DNA from: Gymnorhina tibicen
Lineage: Eukaryota; Chordata; Aves; Passeriformes; Artamidae
Length of the DNA stretch: 64,000 nucleotides
NCBI GenBank assembly: GCA_013399875.1
Contig: VXAZ01003471.1
Location: 1,171,602-1,235,601 of the forward strand
Direction: 5' to 3'
Part shown: one piece after another, positions 1-14,000 of the stretch
How positions within the stretch are numbered: position 1 is the stretch's first letter
Layout: every line of letters starts with the position of its first letter
The notes under the pieces: generated by a model
The model's database searches: none
Seen by the model: only the letters and a program-made list of their open reading frames with translations
Told to the model about the DNA's origin: nothing
Translations under genes and position numbers: made by a program

Positions 1-2699
1 GGTTTTATTCCCTTCGTTAGAAACAATGAAAAGAAGTAGTATCTGCAGTTTACAGGGTCTTATTCTTCAGACCAAAGTCATCTAGAAGAGATAATCCAAA
101 GTGGTTTTGGTTGTAACTGGCTGCAAACTATTGTGATGTGCGCATGTGAAGGGCAAAATAGAAGAATTTTTTAGTATCAGCTCATTTCATTGCGAAGTAT
201 TATTTCTTCTAGCAAGCACCATCTTGCTACCCTCTGAAGGATTAATCAGACTGGTTCATATCGAAAGGATTGGACTCTGGCAGAAAACAGTCAAGGAGCC
301 AGACATCAATTCTATTGGCAGACAGGTTTTTTGAAGCATTTGTCCACAGGGATAAATTCACCTTGTCTTGTAGAGGAAAATGCATATAGCACATACCTTC
401 TGTGCTTGAAGTGTTTGTCATTGTCTTTTCGTGCAGAATATGCCAGAGATGAGAAGATTTAGTTTTCATCAAAAGCTCTGCAGAACTGCCATCAGCAGAA
501 GCTGTAGGGAAGACAGGCTGGATCAAACCACATCCTTTGACACAGGCTTAATGCTCCCTTGACATGACAGCTAGTGGGGTGGGTCTGGTTTTGCAGCCAA
601 GAGTGTAATTCTTGTGAACGATTAAAATAAGTTTCAGTACAAGATTAGGGCAAATCAGATTTCACAGCAGGTTAGAAATTTCCATAAGAAAGTTCTTTCT
701 TACTTTGTATTGCTTTCCCCTTGACTTTTCTTTATTTCTGTCATTATAATGTCAGAATCCAGAAGTTAGATGGAGAGACTCAATACAAAATATCTCTACT
801 CTCTAGGCTGATCATGGCATTTGCCCTCACAAAGTCCAGTTTAGCTGGATTTTTCTCTTTGCACATTTATAGACCCTCTAAGTTTTTTTGGGTTCTAGTC
901 TGCCCTTTAACAATGTCATCTTCTTTTTAGGACACCATTTTTCATTCTCTCCCTGTTTTATCCAAAGAAGTGGAAAGATCCACACCATTTGCTGAACGAT
1001 ATTTAAGCTCTCCAACTGACCACTAATTTTAACATTGACTTATGAGAAACAGTCTTAATGCTGAGTAGTGGTATTTGTGATACTGATGACATTTCTGAAT
1101 GTCAGCTGCAATCATTTTGTTCATAATTGGTTCTGATTACAACATTTATTTTCATCAGTTTCATTTTAGAACCTCTGTAGCGTTAATAATAAAATGCACT
1201 GAATGTAAAAAGCATACAACTTTTTCTGCAGCACTCCTGAGATGAATCTGTGGTGTTCTTGGACATGAAAAGATTCTGCTCCATTCATGGACAGCAAGGA
1301 ATATGTCGTAAGGAGTGTATTTGTGACATCTTTCAATGGAATTAATAATTGATGCAATGTAGTATTATACAAGAAGCACAGCTGCTGTATAAGACAAGTC
1401 TTACAGCTGGAAATCAGTTTACAGGAGAAAAGCCTTCAAAATACAAACCTTTTACTGTCACCAGGGACAGAATACAGGACATTCACAACACACAAATGTC
1501 CAGGTTATAAACTTGCAAGCTGCATTAATGTGGCAGTTAAATTTACTAGTCTGAAACCTGTACTTGTAAAATATTTATGAATACATATGGTTGTCACTGC
1601 AAAGAAACTGCACTGTCAGCTCAACTTCTCTCCCTAATTGTTTCTTCTTCCTGTCTTCCCCCCACTGGAATGTATTCCATGAAATTCAAAACATGAGCCT
1701 TACTTTACTTAAAATTAATACCTACATGATAGGTGCAAAAGAAAAAATTAAGAGCAGTTTTCATGATATTTTGGTCACTGTTTTATCCACTCAGAAAGGT
1801 TTCAATTTGGTATGCTTTAATGGAAATTAAATTTCTTTTTCATGTCTGTATTTTCTTCAAATTAAAAAACAAACTTTGAAGAATGATTTGAATTTTTTCC
1901 CACAAAATTTAAACTGTTCAGTAAATCATCCAGTGCACTGCTTTTACAAGTGCCCTGGACAGCTGCCTTACTGGGTTTTTTGGGAAAAGAGGGTTGAAAA
2001 TTAGGCTGGAATTATTCAAAAATATGCTACATTCTTTAAATACATATTGTACCTGTCCATTTTCTTTGTCCCAGAGAGATCACAGCTTTCATATTTAAAC
2101 AATGACTGATTTTATGTATATCTTGGTCTTGCTTATGAACACTTCCATTACTGTGAAATGTCCTCGTGTACATTTTGTAGGGCTCAGGAGCTAAACAGAC
2201 TGTACGAGAAAGGAAGCACAAGGAAGAAACCTTATTGTTTCCTTACCTGACAGCAAATTGATATCAGTGTGATTTTTCTTCAAGAGGTGTTCAGGGCTGG
2301 ATCCTTTCTTAATATAATATTGAATTGGGTCAGGGAGAGGGAGGAACAAACAAGAAATTAAGATGTTAATTCTGGTCTTCAAGTTGCTCGGTTGTGATTG
2401 TATGCACACAACAGGTATGACTGCATTTATTTAGCACTTTCACATCTTCAAACACTGCAGCCCAAAGTACCAGTGTAGTGGTACTGAAGCTTGGGGCCCA
2501 GGGTGAAGGGGTTCTCAGATGAGCTTGGAGTAGTAGCTGTGGTCCCTACCAGCTGCATGTCCAGCATTTCAGCATTTCCAGCAATTAAGTAGCTCCAAAG
2601 TCAGGCTGATATTGGTAAAACCAGTGCACCTTTGCCAACACATGTCCTCCTAAACAGAGCCCACACACCGCCAGACTCAGCAGCCTCCATACCCTTGGG
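1..2699. other. Gene-desert DNA, no gene seen
   Basis: AT-rich single-copy-looking DNA. The open frames here are all under 100 codons, overlap on both strands and show no known domain. I see no CpG island, tRNA, long tandem repeat or recognisable transposon. By synteny this should be part of the interval between HOXA1 and SKAP2, but no SKAP2 exon could be found. Confidence 0.6.
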
Positions 2700-3348
2700 A
2701 TCTAGCTTGAGGAGCAGTGCAAAGTCCTGCACTTCACAGGAGGCATTGCAAAGTTCTGCAGCTGAAGAAGAATAATTCCATGCACCAATTACAAAGGCTG
2801 GGGGTGACCATCCAGAAAGCAGCTTGGTGGTAAAGGACTTCACAATCCCTGTGGACACCATACTGAACATGAGCCAGCAATGTGCCAGGATGGCAACGAA
2901 GGCTAACAGCATCCTGGGTTGCATCAGAAAGATGATAACCAGCAGGTTGAGAAAGGTAATTATTTTCCTCTACTCAGAACTGATGAGACCACACCTGAAG
3001 TGCTGTGTCCACTTCTGGGCTCCCCTCTACGCATTTGCCCTGAGCACACCTGAGCAAGTTCAGAAAGAGGCCATGAAGACAATTAAAGGAAAAGAGCATC
3101 TCATGCACAAGGAGAGGCTGAAAGGGAGAATTTTTCAGCTTGAAGAAGTGTCAGGATGATCAAACACTAGAACAAGTTTGCCCAGAGAGGTCACAGAACT
3201 TCCATCTCTGAAGATAACTGGAACTAGACTGGGCAATGTTTACTGTTCAATTAGCAAGTGGCCCCAGCTGACATTGCTCTGAGAAGGAGGGTTGGATTAG
3301 ATCACCTCCAGACGTTCCTCCCAACCTCAAACATTTTGTGATTCTGTG
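2700..3348 (+). mobile_element. CR1 LINE, 5'-truncated 3' end
   Basis: This is the 3' end of a chicken-repeat-1 (CR1) non-LTR retrotransposon in plus orientation. The frame at 2824-3159 keeps the C-terminal part of the CR1 reverse transcriptase protein: short pieces such as NMSQQCA, ILGCIRK and MRPHLKCCVHFWAP are the familiar CR1 motifs. Further on, the bases near 3177-3230 encode an LPREV..LPSLK piece, also typical of the CR1 C-terminus. The copy ends with two degenerate copies of the CR1 terminal octamer, ATTTTGTG ATTCTGTG (3333-3348), the normal CR1 3' end. About 50-60 residues usually found between the two coding blocks seem to be missing, so the copy is internally deleted as well as 5'-truncated. 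It is old and dead: the frame is short and has stops. The left border is blurred; similarity is clear from about 2712. CR1 is the main LINE of birds, turtles and crocodilians, which is the best organism clue outside HOXA1. Confidence 0.9.
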
Positions 3349-6300
3349 GTGGCCAGAGTTTGATCATGCTCCTTATGAAAGCTGGGATAAGTACAGATAG
3401 CATGGGTCAGATTTTGTGTAGGTATAATTTTGACCAGGGAAACCTGCACGTCTGTAGAAATCTGGACCTGGGAAAACCCTTCCAGAAATGGTTTTGGCTC
3501 TTCTCAGTGCTTCTGGTACTATTGATCCTTACAGTTCAGTTTGGCTTGTTCCCTCCTCACAGCAGTGCTGGGATGGCTGCTGAGCCGCTCATCTGCACTG
3601 CTCTGTCTGAAAGAGAGGGAGGGAGTTGTTTGGAGACCCATTCCTCATGGAGGCTCGTTCACCACAGTCCTGGCTGTGAAGTGAACATCACCAAACACTG
3701 CAGACCATCTGGCATGCTTCTGAGCTGGCAAAATGCTGACTGAAGTGTGGGTAAAGAGCTCTGGCACACCACTCTCTGAGAGCGCTCAAAGCAATATCCG
3801 ATACAATACTGGCGCGAGCGCGTGTGCTCTGCTGCACAGAGACTGCGTATAATGAAATCCTTGTTATTTAACACAGCTGATGGACAGGGATAGATATATA
3901 TTCACCAACTGACATTTCCAGGGGTGAATATTACCAAAATCTTTATTCACATTTAAACATGTGATATAGCTTTTTCCTCCACAGGAAAAAAAATGACTGC
4001 AAATGTCTGTGACACTTGAAAAATCAAAGTCTTTCAAAGTAATAAAGGCAATGCTCAGAAAATATTATGAACAGTAGCCCTACTACAGTATTTCCTTTAA
4101 AGAGACATCTGGGGTGAATTAGGGTGCTGCTCAGGCTGTGGCACGGCTACAGATGTCGAGGTGTAAACGTGTTTTGCAGGTACTGTAGATATGTGATCAT
4201 GTATAATGCTTTTATTAGGAGCTCAAGCACTATATTTCCAGTAATATGAAGAATGACAGAGAAGAAACGAAATACCTTCTGAGTTTGAATTACAGCCACA
4301 TCTAATGAGCTCAGAGGTGTTTTTCACTCAACTTTGGTATTACTTTTCAACTCCTGCAGCTTAAATGAGCCTACTGATCATAACAGTAAATATGGGCTCA
4401 AAGAATATCCCAAGAGGTGTCATTAGTAACATATTACATCCTTTTCTAATTTGTACACTTACCATGTTGCGGGATTTCACAGGACTGATGAAACCTCCAG
4501 AATTTCATGTTTCCCTCAGCAGTCTACAATAACCCGTAGTCTGAATGACATGTATTATTTCCTTGTTGAACATGTGATGTAGAGGTTTTAGTAAAAGATT
4601 TATTGTAAGGAAAACTAGATGTTTTATTTCCAGCTTAATTGAATACATTATTGCTCTGAGTTTAAAAATGCCGTGGTGATATATTACACCTCAACACAAC
4701 TGTACACATGAAATCTGCAGCAAGAAAGTTTATTGGACTACAAATCAGAATACAGCTGTTGATAGGAGAGCTATATACCTTAAGTTGCAATATGTTACAA
4801 TAAAGTTTTACTGTGTAAGTCATAGTGGGAAATAAAATAAAAGTCTGATAGAATAGTTAAGCAATACTTATTTTTACTGACTGGAATAAAGGCAGGTGGC
4901 AGAACTCAAATCCTCTCTGTTGTGTATGGATGGTAAAAGGGCCATAATGGAATCTCCCTGTCACAGTTACACAGGAGATAGTGATAAAGCTCCTAATCCC
5001 AGTAAGGATTAACTGCAGAACAGCTTCCAAATTTGCCCTGGAATGGAAAGTCTGCTCTAAGCCATGTTTGTTGCTTGCCCAAGTATTTGGACACAGTACA
5101 GACAAGGTGCAGAGCAGCCAGGGGATATGGAATTCTCTCTTGGTTCAGCCTGTGCCCAGCAGGCAGGACTGCCATGCAGCTCAAGCCAGGGCTGCTGCCT
5201 CAGCCTCCCCACACCCTCCCACTGGCTGCTAGGGCCTCAAGAGCCATGGAAATGCATGGATCAGGGGCTTCTCTGCTTTGCATCCATTTGGCCTCTTGTA
5301 ACTCTCTGCATCTGGATACCTGCAAAAATTGGTGCCAGCACCCTTCTGCAGCATATAGTAGTGCCCTTTTGTGATAAATTCAACAACAGAGATGCTGCAT
5401 TGCTCTTGCCTGGGACTTTGGGGATGGGAAATAAGATGTCATTAATAGATGATTTCTACAGTAGATCTTTCTTCTAAGGCTTAAGTGATGTCTACATCAT
5501 TTTACTCTGGGTTGAATTTTTTAATAACATGAAATGTTAACTTACACCCTTTCTCTCCCCTTATATCTCCTATCTAATTTGTTTTTTCCCAAGCATATAT
5601 TTCTAAGTAACCATTGTTCAAATTATAAACTATCCTGCAGAGTATCAGGAGGTCTGGAACATCACACTGGCAAAGAGAAGCTGTAGCTGGCTCTGTGTGT
5701 TATGGCTTTTTGCCTGTTCATCACTCCTCCTGCTTTGTACCTGAGCTACCTCCTTAGTCTCAGTAGAAAGAAAGGAGGTGGGGGGGAAAAAAAAGCGTCA
5801 AATAAAAGTTTTTCCAGAGGTCTGCAAAACACCTGGGCCTGATATCTAATATGGTGACAAATATATTACCATAACAAATTTAAGAACACTAAAGGTAAAT
5901 TAATCACCCTGTGGAATTTATTATATAAATATATTAATTGGGCTACAGTCCTACCTGATAGCACCAGGCCTAACTTAAGTTGTGGTCATGAAATGTTTAT
6001 TCCACATCATTAACATTTGAGTTCAATGGGGGTCCTAAAAGGAAAGTGACACAGAAATATTCCAGATAACAATATTTAAGCAGATATTTTAAAGAAAATA
6101 GACCACCCTGTTGGCTTTGAGTATGCTGTCTCTACCAGGACAAGTTCTTTTCTTTTGCCAAAACCATAAGTCCAAGGATTATAACCCCACTAAATATATA
6201 CATGTCTACCTTTAGGTGTTTGATGAGCCTAAGAGGAACTATTCATCTTTCCAAGCTCTTTATCCATCAAGTCCTATAAGATGATCCAACTGCTCAGCCT

Positions 6301-8030
6301 GTCAAAAGTTTGTCAGTCTTCCAATTCTCTTTCCAGTGGCATAAGATTTCCATTAAAAATAAAGCCCTCAAGCGTTCATTGCACACTTGAAATACTCTTT
6401 CATGATGAAGCAGAAGCCAGAGGGTTGTGAATTGCCCCTATAACTCCCATCTGAGTAGTGCCATTCTACTCTCCCTTCCAGTATTTTCACTACAGATGTT
6501 ACTAGATCCTGCTTTTACTCTGCCAAATCTACATATTGTTAGCTATTACTGTTCCTTTTTTGCTTAAGTTTCCTTTTGTTGTTTGTTCTCTTTCACTGGT
6601 TTTTAATATAAAGTAACTTTTCCCTGTACAGAGCATCTTTGTGTGTTTCTCTTGATGCACCAATTTTCTGAACTAACCTCCATCTATTGTTTTAAACAAT
6701 TGATCCATGGGCTAAAATGGGAAAACAGAATAATCCCTCATTTAAATGATCAATGGAAAGGAATGACTAGAGGAAAATGTTGATCGCTACTGCAGCCCTA
6801 ATCATCCAAAGTGTTAGTGCAATTTAGAGACAGGAGGAGGGGAAGAGATTTACAACATTGGGAACTCCCAGGGAAGGAGGTCTGTAAGGAATGGCTCCCA
6901 TATGGAACTGGAATGCTTTGTACACCCTGGCTTAGCAATTAAATTTACAAGGTGTTGCTAAGTAGCAGTACCCCTGTAAACTCAGCAAACGCTGGAAATG
7001 CTGTTACAAAACTAGAGACTTCTTTTATTGCTTCTCACATTTCAATAGGGAGAAAGTCATTAGCAGAAGGCTGTTCTTTGTACAGACTTCCCATTTGGAG
7101 AGTTGGGAGGTGTATTCTGATAAAAGATCTGTGAGAGGATGCAGCATGGCCCTTTGGCAAATGCAGGTTTTTCTGTAGGGAGGACAAAATATGGAGCAAA
7201 ACAAGTATATTGATCTAAATTAGAAAGTATGTGTCTAAAATGACTGGTCAGTCATTTACTTACACACCCACACGTATATACATATACATATGTACATTTC
7301 CCCTTGGAACAAAAACTGCCTTTTAAATTCTTCTCAGTCAAGTTTCACTGACAAACTTGCTTGATGGGCATCAGGGACCTGAGGCAAGCTTCAAAGGAAA
7401 AAGTAGCCATCACTCATGCTTCATTGGATTTCTATGACAGAATGATCAAATCCTGTAGAACCTGGCATAAGCACATCATTATCAAACCCTGCTTTAGCAT
7501 TTCTTAACTGATCACGGAGGCTGAGGTCCTTGGTGACTCCTGTTTTCTGACACTGTTTGTAGTTATTTGACCTTTTCTCAGTGGATAATCCACACAAAAA
7601 GCCCTAATTACTTCCCCAGCTTTGAGCGGTCCAGCACTGTGAATAATCAATGGCACTGATTTAGGTATTGCACAATCAGATGCTTATGGTGTTTAAAGAA
7701 CATTTTTCCATTGACCTGCCACAGCCATAGGACAATACCGAGTGCTGAAGTTGCTGTTGTAATCACAAGCTGGCCAAGTGACCTTGGGGGTCTGAAGTTG
7801 ATTACTAAGGCCTTGAATTGAACAGATACAATACATTTTTAATGATTTCTTAATTTTTATATTCTTAAAGCAACACTTAGTCACGATGCATCTAGCAGGA
7901 TACTGAGAGAATCTCAGAGCAAGATTCGTCTATAAACATAGCTGAGTATTCTTTTCTTTCTTAATATCACCTTAATTTTTATTCTGACTGTTAGAAAGCA
8001 CAGTAACAGGAGGTATTTTGTCTTTTGGAA
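3349..8030. other. Gene-desert DNA, no gene seen
   Basis: Unique AT-rich DNA. The open frames around 3360-3743 and 4981-5477 overlap in several frames and both strands, which is typical of chance. A small CpG cluster sits at 3808-3826 in otherwise CpG-poor sequence. A perfect monomeric ERR/NR5A site (CCAAGGTCA) is on the minus strand at 7779-7787. No gene or transposon was recognised. Confidence 0.55.
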
Positions 8031-8056
8031 CAAACAAACAAACAAACAAACAAACA
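8031..8056 (+). repeat. (CAAA)n microsatellite
   Basis: About 6.5 uninterrupted CAAA units. Short simple repeat in non-coding DNA. Confidence 0.95.
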
Positions 8057-11000
8057 GTTGGGCACTTGAGTATCTCCTGCTTCGAAAGTATTCAAGGATG
8101 AAACTAGAACAGGAGAAAAGGAGAACAGAAATTGCCTCGATATTGCTATAGACTACAATGTCTGTGAGAGGAATAGGGTGTGGCCTATTAGAAATTATTC
8201 ATTCTCTCATTCGCTGGGTTCTTCTCCCCTGTTCACATAACATGAAAATAGAGTTCATTATCCTGGATTATTAGGCTTAAGTCTACCACCTGCTCAGTTA
8301 TTTCAGCTTTAAAAACTAAAAAGAGAGAGCAGTCCCTTTTTTTTTTGTTTAGAATGAAAGCTTTGCAGAGATTTTTTTCTAAGGAGCCATTTGCTCAGGT
8401 AAAATTTGTGTAGGAATACCAGATCATTTGGGGGCGGCTGTAAATCACATGAATCTTTCACTAATGAGATGGAAAATATGAAGTGTTTGGTGGGGATAGG
8501 CATAAAAAGAGAAAAAAAAGGAATTCTCTTCCCAGCAGAAATTTCAGTCAGCCAAGAGAAAATTTTCCACAGATATATTTCGGGGTTTTTTTAACAAAAC
8601 CTATTTGTGTCATGGAAAGGGGTATATTTCAGCAAAAAGCTCCGAGGTTCACTGGAGAACTTTGCAATACTCAGTGTGTTTCTTCAGATAAATCCCAAGC
8701 AATTAGAAGGAAACACGTATCAGGGGAAGCATAGTTTGAGGGAAGTCTGTGGGCAGCTCCAGCACCTTTCCTCTCCGCAAGCAGTAAGCTGGTGGGATCA
8801 CTCCTGATATGCCAGCCCCTGAAGCAGAAACAACAGGAAGACACACTTGTATTGTGGAGTTTTTTGTTCTTCCAGGCTTCCTGTCAGGACATGAAGAGGA
8901 AGATAAACAGAAGTATATAATAAGAGCAAGGATAGCTTATCAAATAAGAACTGTGTTTGTCTCTGCAATAGGAACACCCATCCTTTTCTATCCTTTGAGG
9001 ACACTACTGCACTTCTGCCCCCTCTCAAATAAAATGTCTTCTTAAGACACCTGCTTATGTTTGCATCCATCCTGATCAAGCCTAAGCAATGATGTCTGAG
9101 GGAGTGGTTGAGAAAGTGCTTGTTGTAGGAAGTTCATACTGTGGAGGCATAATATGGGCACAGCCTGCTTAGAGACCACTTTTGGAGATGCTGGACAAGC
9201 AGCATAAATAACATTAACTGTCCTGAAAAGCTGGAACTCTCCACCTGTGTGGCTCTGCTGCAGATGACCAGGCAAGAGGAACTGCAGGACAAACTTCATG
9301 TTTTATTTGAGAGCTCTTTCCTCACTCGAAGGCGAACAGGAGAGAAAATGCTTACCATAGAAGAGGAAAAATGTAGTGCTGTAGCTAGTATGGCTCCTGA
9401 AGTGAAAACAGGCATTGCAGCAAGCTCATAAAGAGGGTGAAACTGTTGTTGGGGCAGCTGTCTTCTGTCCTGCTAATTCACATCTTTCCAGGGTACATTG
9501 TAGTCTCCTTAAATACACAAATTACTGTCAGATGTACTTGTCTGAACAGAGACTGCACAATCCAGACAGACATTGCAGGATAACGGGAGCAGAATTGTGC
9601 AATTTATAGAGTAAAATACCCTGAAAGGAGATGTAGAAAATTCTTGTAATAACTTGGCCTTCGAGGATTGTACTGCTCCTAGTGATTTCAGTTTGTTTAA
9701 CCTCTAGAGGAAAATCAACTAACTTTCCAGTGATCTTTGCCAGTTAAATTTGGTAAAATTTTTAGAACAAGCTGGTTTTGAACACTATCTCCAGTGAACT
9801 GGACACGAACATGCATGACTGTTTCATTAATATTTTCTACATGAAGAATGTTTAGACTCAAAAAATGATTGTTTCTGGGATGTCACAAACTGTACTAAAA
9901 CTTTTTTTCAACTGTAAGTGGTCAGCATGCTAGTAACAAACTGGTTCAGTTTGCAGTCAAAATTTTCCTTTTTTTTGGAAAGGATGTTGCTGAAACTAAT
10001 TATTCTGAGCTGAAACAGTGTGCAGCAGTGCAATCTCTTTTTTCTATGATTGACCGAATCTGTGTGCTGTCAGCCTGCTAGGATATCAGTCGACTTCATT
10101 TCACCTCTCATTTGTCATTACATCCCTTTAGATGGTTGTACTCTGGGCAGAAACCAACTGAGCCTCAAACTCCCTGGAGAGGTACAGCTCTGGCTGAGGA
10201 TTAAGCTGCACTTGCTTTTCAGCAGTTTCTGACCAGGGAGAGTTTGAAAACAGGCTGTTAGTCTCTTTTCTCTGCAGTGACTCCATTTCTTTGTACCATA
10301 TGGTTATATTTATGTGTTCTGTTGAGTGAGACCTTTAACAGCCTTTAAGTCAAGGATGGTGTCAGTGCCAGAGAAGGAGCAGTTTTCTAGACAAGTGGGA
10401 GGGCTGAGCCTGATTTTGGAGAAATGGCATTGTTTCTAAATGCCACTTCCTATCCTTAAAATCTTTTCATTCAAAAACTGCTTAGCCTGATTTTACAAAT
10501 AGGAGATGATTGCAGTAGTTAGTGTTGACTAGGTAAACCTTGTCTTAGTTAATGTATAGACAAATGGTCTTTCCTCTGTGCTGGATTCACCAGTATTAAA
10601 CCAAGATGACATAAAACTTAATTGAAATAAATATTCCAGCTCCCAGTCTCCTGATTGTTCTTTTCTAAATCAGATAAAAATATGAATGAGGTACTTAGCC
10701 TTTTTTCCCCAAGATCAGAAATTCTCAAGTATTTTAATTTCTCAAGTCTTCAAATTGTGGGTAGCCTGCTACCTTCAGTAATTTCCTGAGATGAAAGAAG
10801 AATTAGCTTTTTCACAGGCTGCCGTGGTGAGTGTTAACATCAGAACAGCTGAGGACCAGGTGGCTGTTCAGCAGACTTCCTTAGGAAGGTGTGGATTTTT
10901 AGAAAGTCTGAAAATCAAACATAGCCTTGCTAGTAATAAAAAAATAAGAACCTCTTTCCAACTATGAGTAGCCTTCTCCATCTAACTTTGTTATTAAGGA

Positions 11001-14000
11001 AATGATATCTAAATATCAGGCACTTTATTATCACATTCTCTGCTAGAGCTTAAGAGATAGTCACAGAGTGTTTACACACACTGATATAAGACTGTTGATT
11101 CTGCTGAAAAATAGCATGTTAAGTAATAACTCAGTTGAATAACATATTTTCAATTTATTGATTCCAGTCAAATAAAAGCTATGTGATTCATAGTGGAAAT
11201 ACAAATACAGTGGCACATCTCAGGAATTCACAGGGAGTCAGATCTGAACTCTTACACAGGTTGGTAGTTGCCTCCAGGCTAGATGATGACCCTTCATTAT
11301 CTAATAATCCTGGTAACTCATTTACACAATAATTCTTAAAAGGTGACATAAAAGGTGCTGCTTGGATTTTTCAAAATTTTTGTGCAGTTGAACTATACAT
11401 CAAGACCCTGGCCTGCTGCAGGAGGAGACAAGTTTGTGCCTCTGCTCAGTGACAAAAATCTGATGAAAGAACCCACTTTGTTATTTTGTAGCAAGAGCAA
11501 GACAAATCTTCCCTGCACCTCCTTCCCTTTATACCTCCTGTGCTATGCTTTGTTCTGCTTTGAGTCTTAATGGAGAACAGCACATGTCTTATGTCTTGTG
11601 ACACATCTACAACTGCTTCAAAAAGGCCTTAAAAAAAGCCTTTCGCTATTTTATGCCTAATTTACATTTCTAAAAAATGCTTTTGAATCCTTTTGGAGAA
11701 TAAATACTTTTTAAAAATGTATGCTTCTTAAATGTAACATTAGGAAGTATATGTTTCCTAAATACAATACCCTCATTTTTCTCCTACACATGAAATTTAT
11801 TGTATCATCAGATCTGACTGAAATTACAGTTACCCATAATGTTATTTTGATATATCTGATTTTTTTTCATTGCATTACGGAATAGAAAATGTGTTCGTGG
11901 CTTTGTCCTATGAATATTTTCACAGGAATTTAATCAATAAAGATTTTAACCAAGAAAGTTTGCAGTTCTTTTTTGACAGTTGTCTCCCCAAATGCTTAAT
12001 CATTTTGGCAAAAATAATTTTTCCTCCAGATGAATTTCCCTTTCTAAGCTCATATAGCTGCTGCTTACTCAGACAAACCAGTCCTCAGAATGATTTCATT
12101 TCATGTGCATGAGAATTCATATACATTTTCCCAACATGAATTTAAGTGCAGCCTTGCCGTGAAAGATTATTGTTTATATGCCTTTTTTAAAAAGCAAAAT
12201 GTACTTAGCAAGTGCCCTGGGCTTCATTTTGTAGTTTAGTTGACGTTGAATTTTTTTAATTTTCCCAGCCGTTTAAAAAGGTCCCTTTTTATGTAGACAT
12301 AGCTTCTGTTCTAAAATTGGACAGTGGAATGTTTTACATAGCATTTATGCTACAATCTAAAGGATAGAATCAAAGGAAAGAAAGCTGCATAGGCCATCTC
12401 AAATCCGGAATATTGTAATAGCTGTTATTAAGGAAATGCATGTAGAAATGGTCCAAACCAGATTGCTTCCTGCCATCAGACTGGCATATCCTTTAGCATG
12501 AACAGGATTATTCTGTGAAGATTTTAAATCAGGATAAGACCATGTATTACAGCTGTGATTATAACAAAAAGATAAAAGCTCATTAGTTAAGAATTCTTAT
12601 ACATATTTAAAACACACATTTTAAATATTATAATTTGGACTGTTATTTCTGTCTCCATTACTCACATGGGTAGACATTTATTCCACAGGACTCAAAATCA
12701 ATAGGACCAGCTGTATAATATTTTTGTGTTGGGCTGTTGCCAAGATGCATATAAATATTTTATTCTGCTCAAAGCTTGGGGAAGAAGGAGGAAGTAATAA
12801 GGCAATTTTGAGAGGGGTTATTCAGTTTATCAGTGGCTCCAATCTTGGAAACTTCCTTTTCATAACCAAAGATGGGAAATTCCTAGCTCTTTATTGGCTG
12901 AACTTGTAAAAAATCATAGAGGAGCAGTCAGGTTGCAATGCCACTTCACAAGCTGGCTTTGAGGAAAGGGGAACAAAGAAGGAGCTGTCTGTGAAGTGCT
13001 GTATACCTTTAAAGCATGTGCTCTGGGTTTTATTCATTTTCTAATTATGGCTTTTCATTTGAGAATTTCTTTAAAATGTATCAATAAAAATACGTCTCCA
13101 GAAAAATGGTGCAGGCTTAATCTAAGACAGTGTTGTTCCTTGCAATGTCTGCTTTGTCTTCAGCCAGGTCTCCTCTGCTGTTTTTGTTTTTATTTGCTAT
13201 AGTCAAGATTTAGATAATACTCCAGGACATGCCATTTTTTCAAAGATGTAGAGATTTAAAATAACGAATTTGCTCTGAAGCTTAAACTAGATTTGGGGTT
13301 AGGTTAGGGGTATTCTTCAGTAAACCAACACGTGAAAAAAAAGAGAAGCTGAGGAAGGTGGACATGACCTACTGGCAAGGGGAGAACAGTGCATGGCTTT
13401 TAGGATAAGTAGTGGGATCGCCCTATGTGGGTGGTTGTCACCTGTGGTGCACTGATCCTAGGTGGTTGTCAGCCTGTCCATGAAGAGCAGCTAAAAGAAG
13501 CAGATCATGTTTTCTGTCTATTCCCTTACTAGTCAGGCCCTCATCTGCCTGTCCTTCCTTCTTCTCTGAGCTTCCCAACTGATTCATCGTAGTCTGAGAG
13601 AGGGATAAAGGTGTCAAATATATTAAGCTCTTGAAGAATTCCTGAAAATTATCAGCCATGCAAAGGAGGAAAATACTATAACTGCATCTGCATGAGGAAA
13701 GGCCACGCTGAGCCCTTGCAGGAGCAGTCAGGCACCAGGCTGTGAAATAGAAGGCCTCATCTGTCCTGCAAGGAATTTCTGTTATCCACATGATGGGGAC
13801 TCATGGCTTGTCCTCATAAAAAACATTCATGGGCCCTTGCCAAGGGCATGCTTATCTTCTGCCTTGATGCTCCCAAATCACTGCATCATGCTGTATTTGA
13901 CTTGCAGCTTACTTCTGCCCAGCCATATTTCGTGGATTCCTGTTAGTTTGTGTGGACTCTGTGCACTTTACCAAAGACAGCTGCAAAACTAGCCAGGGAA

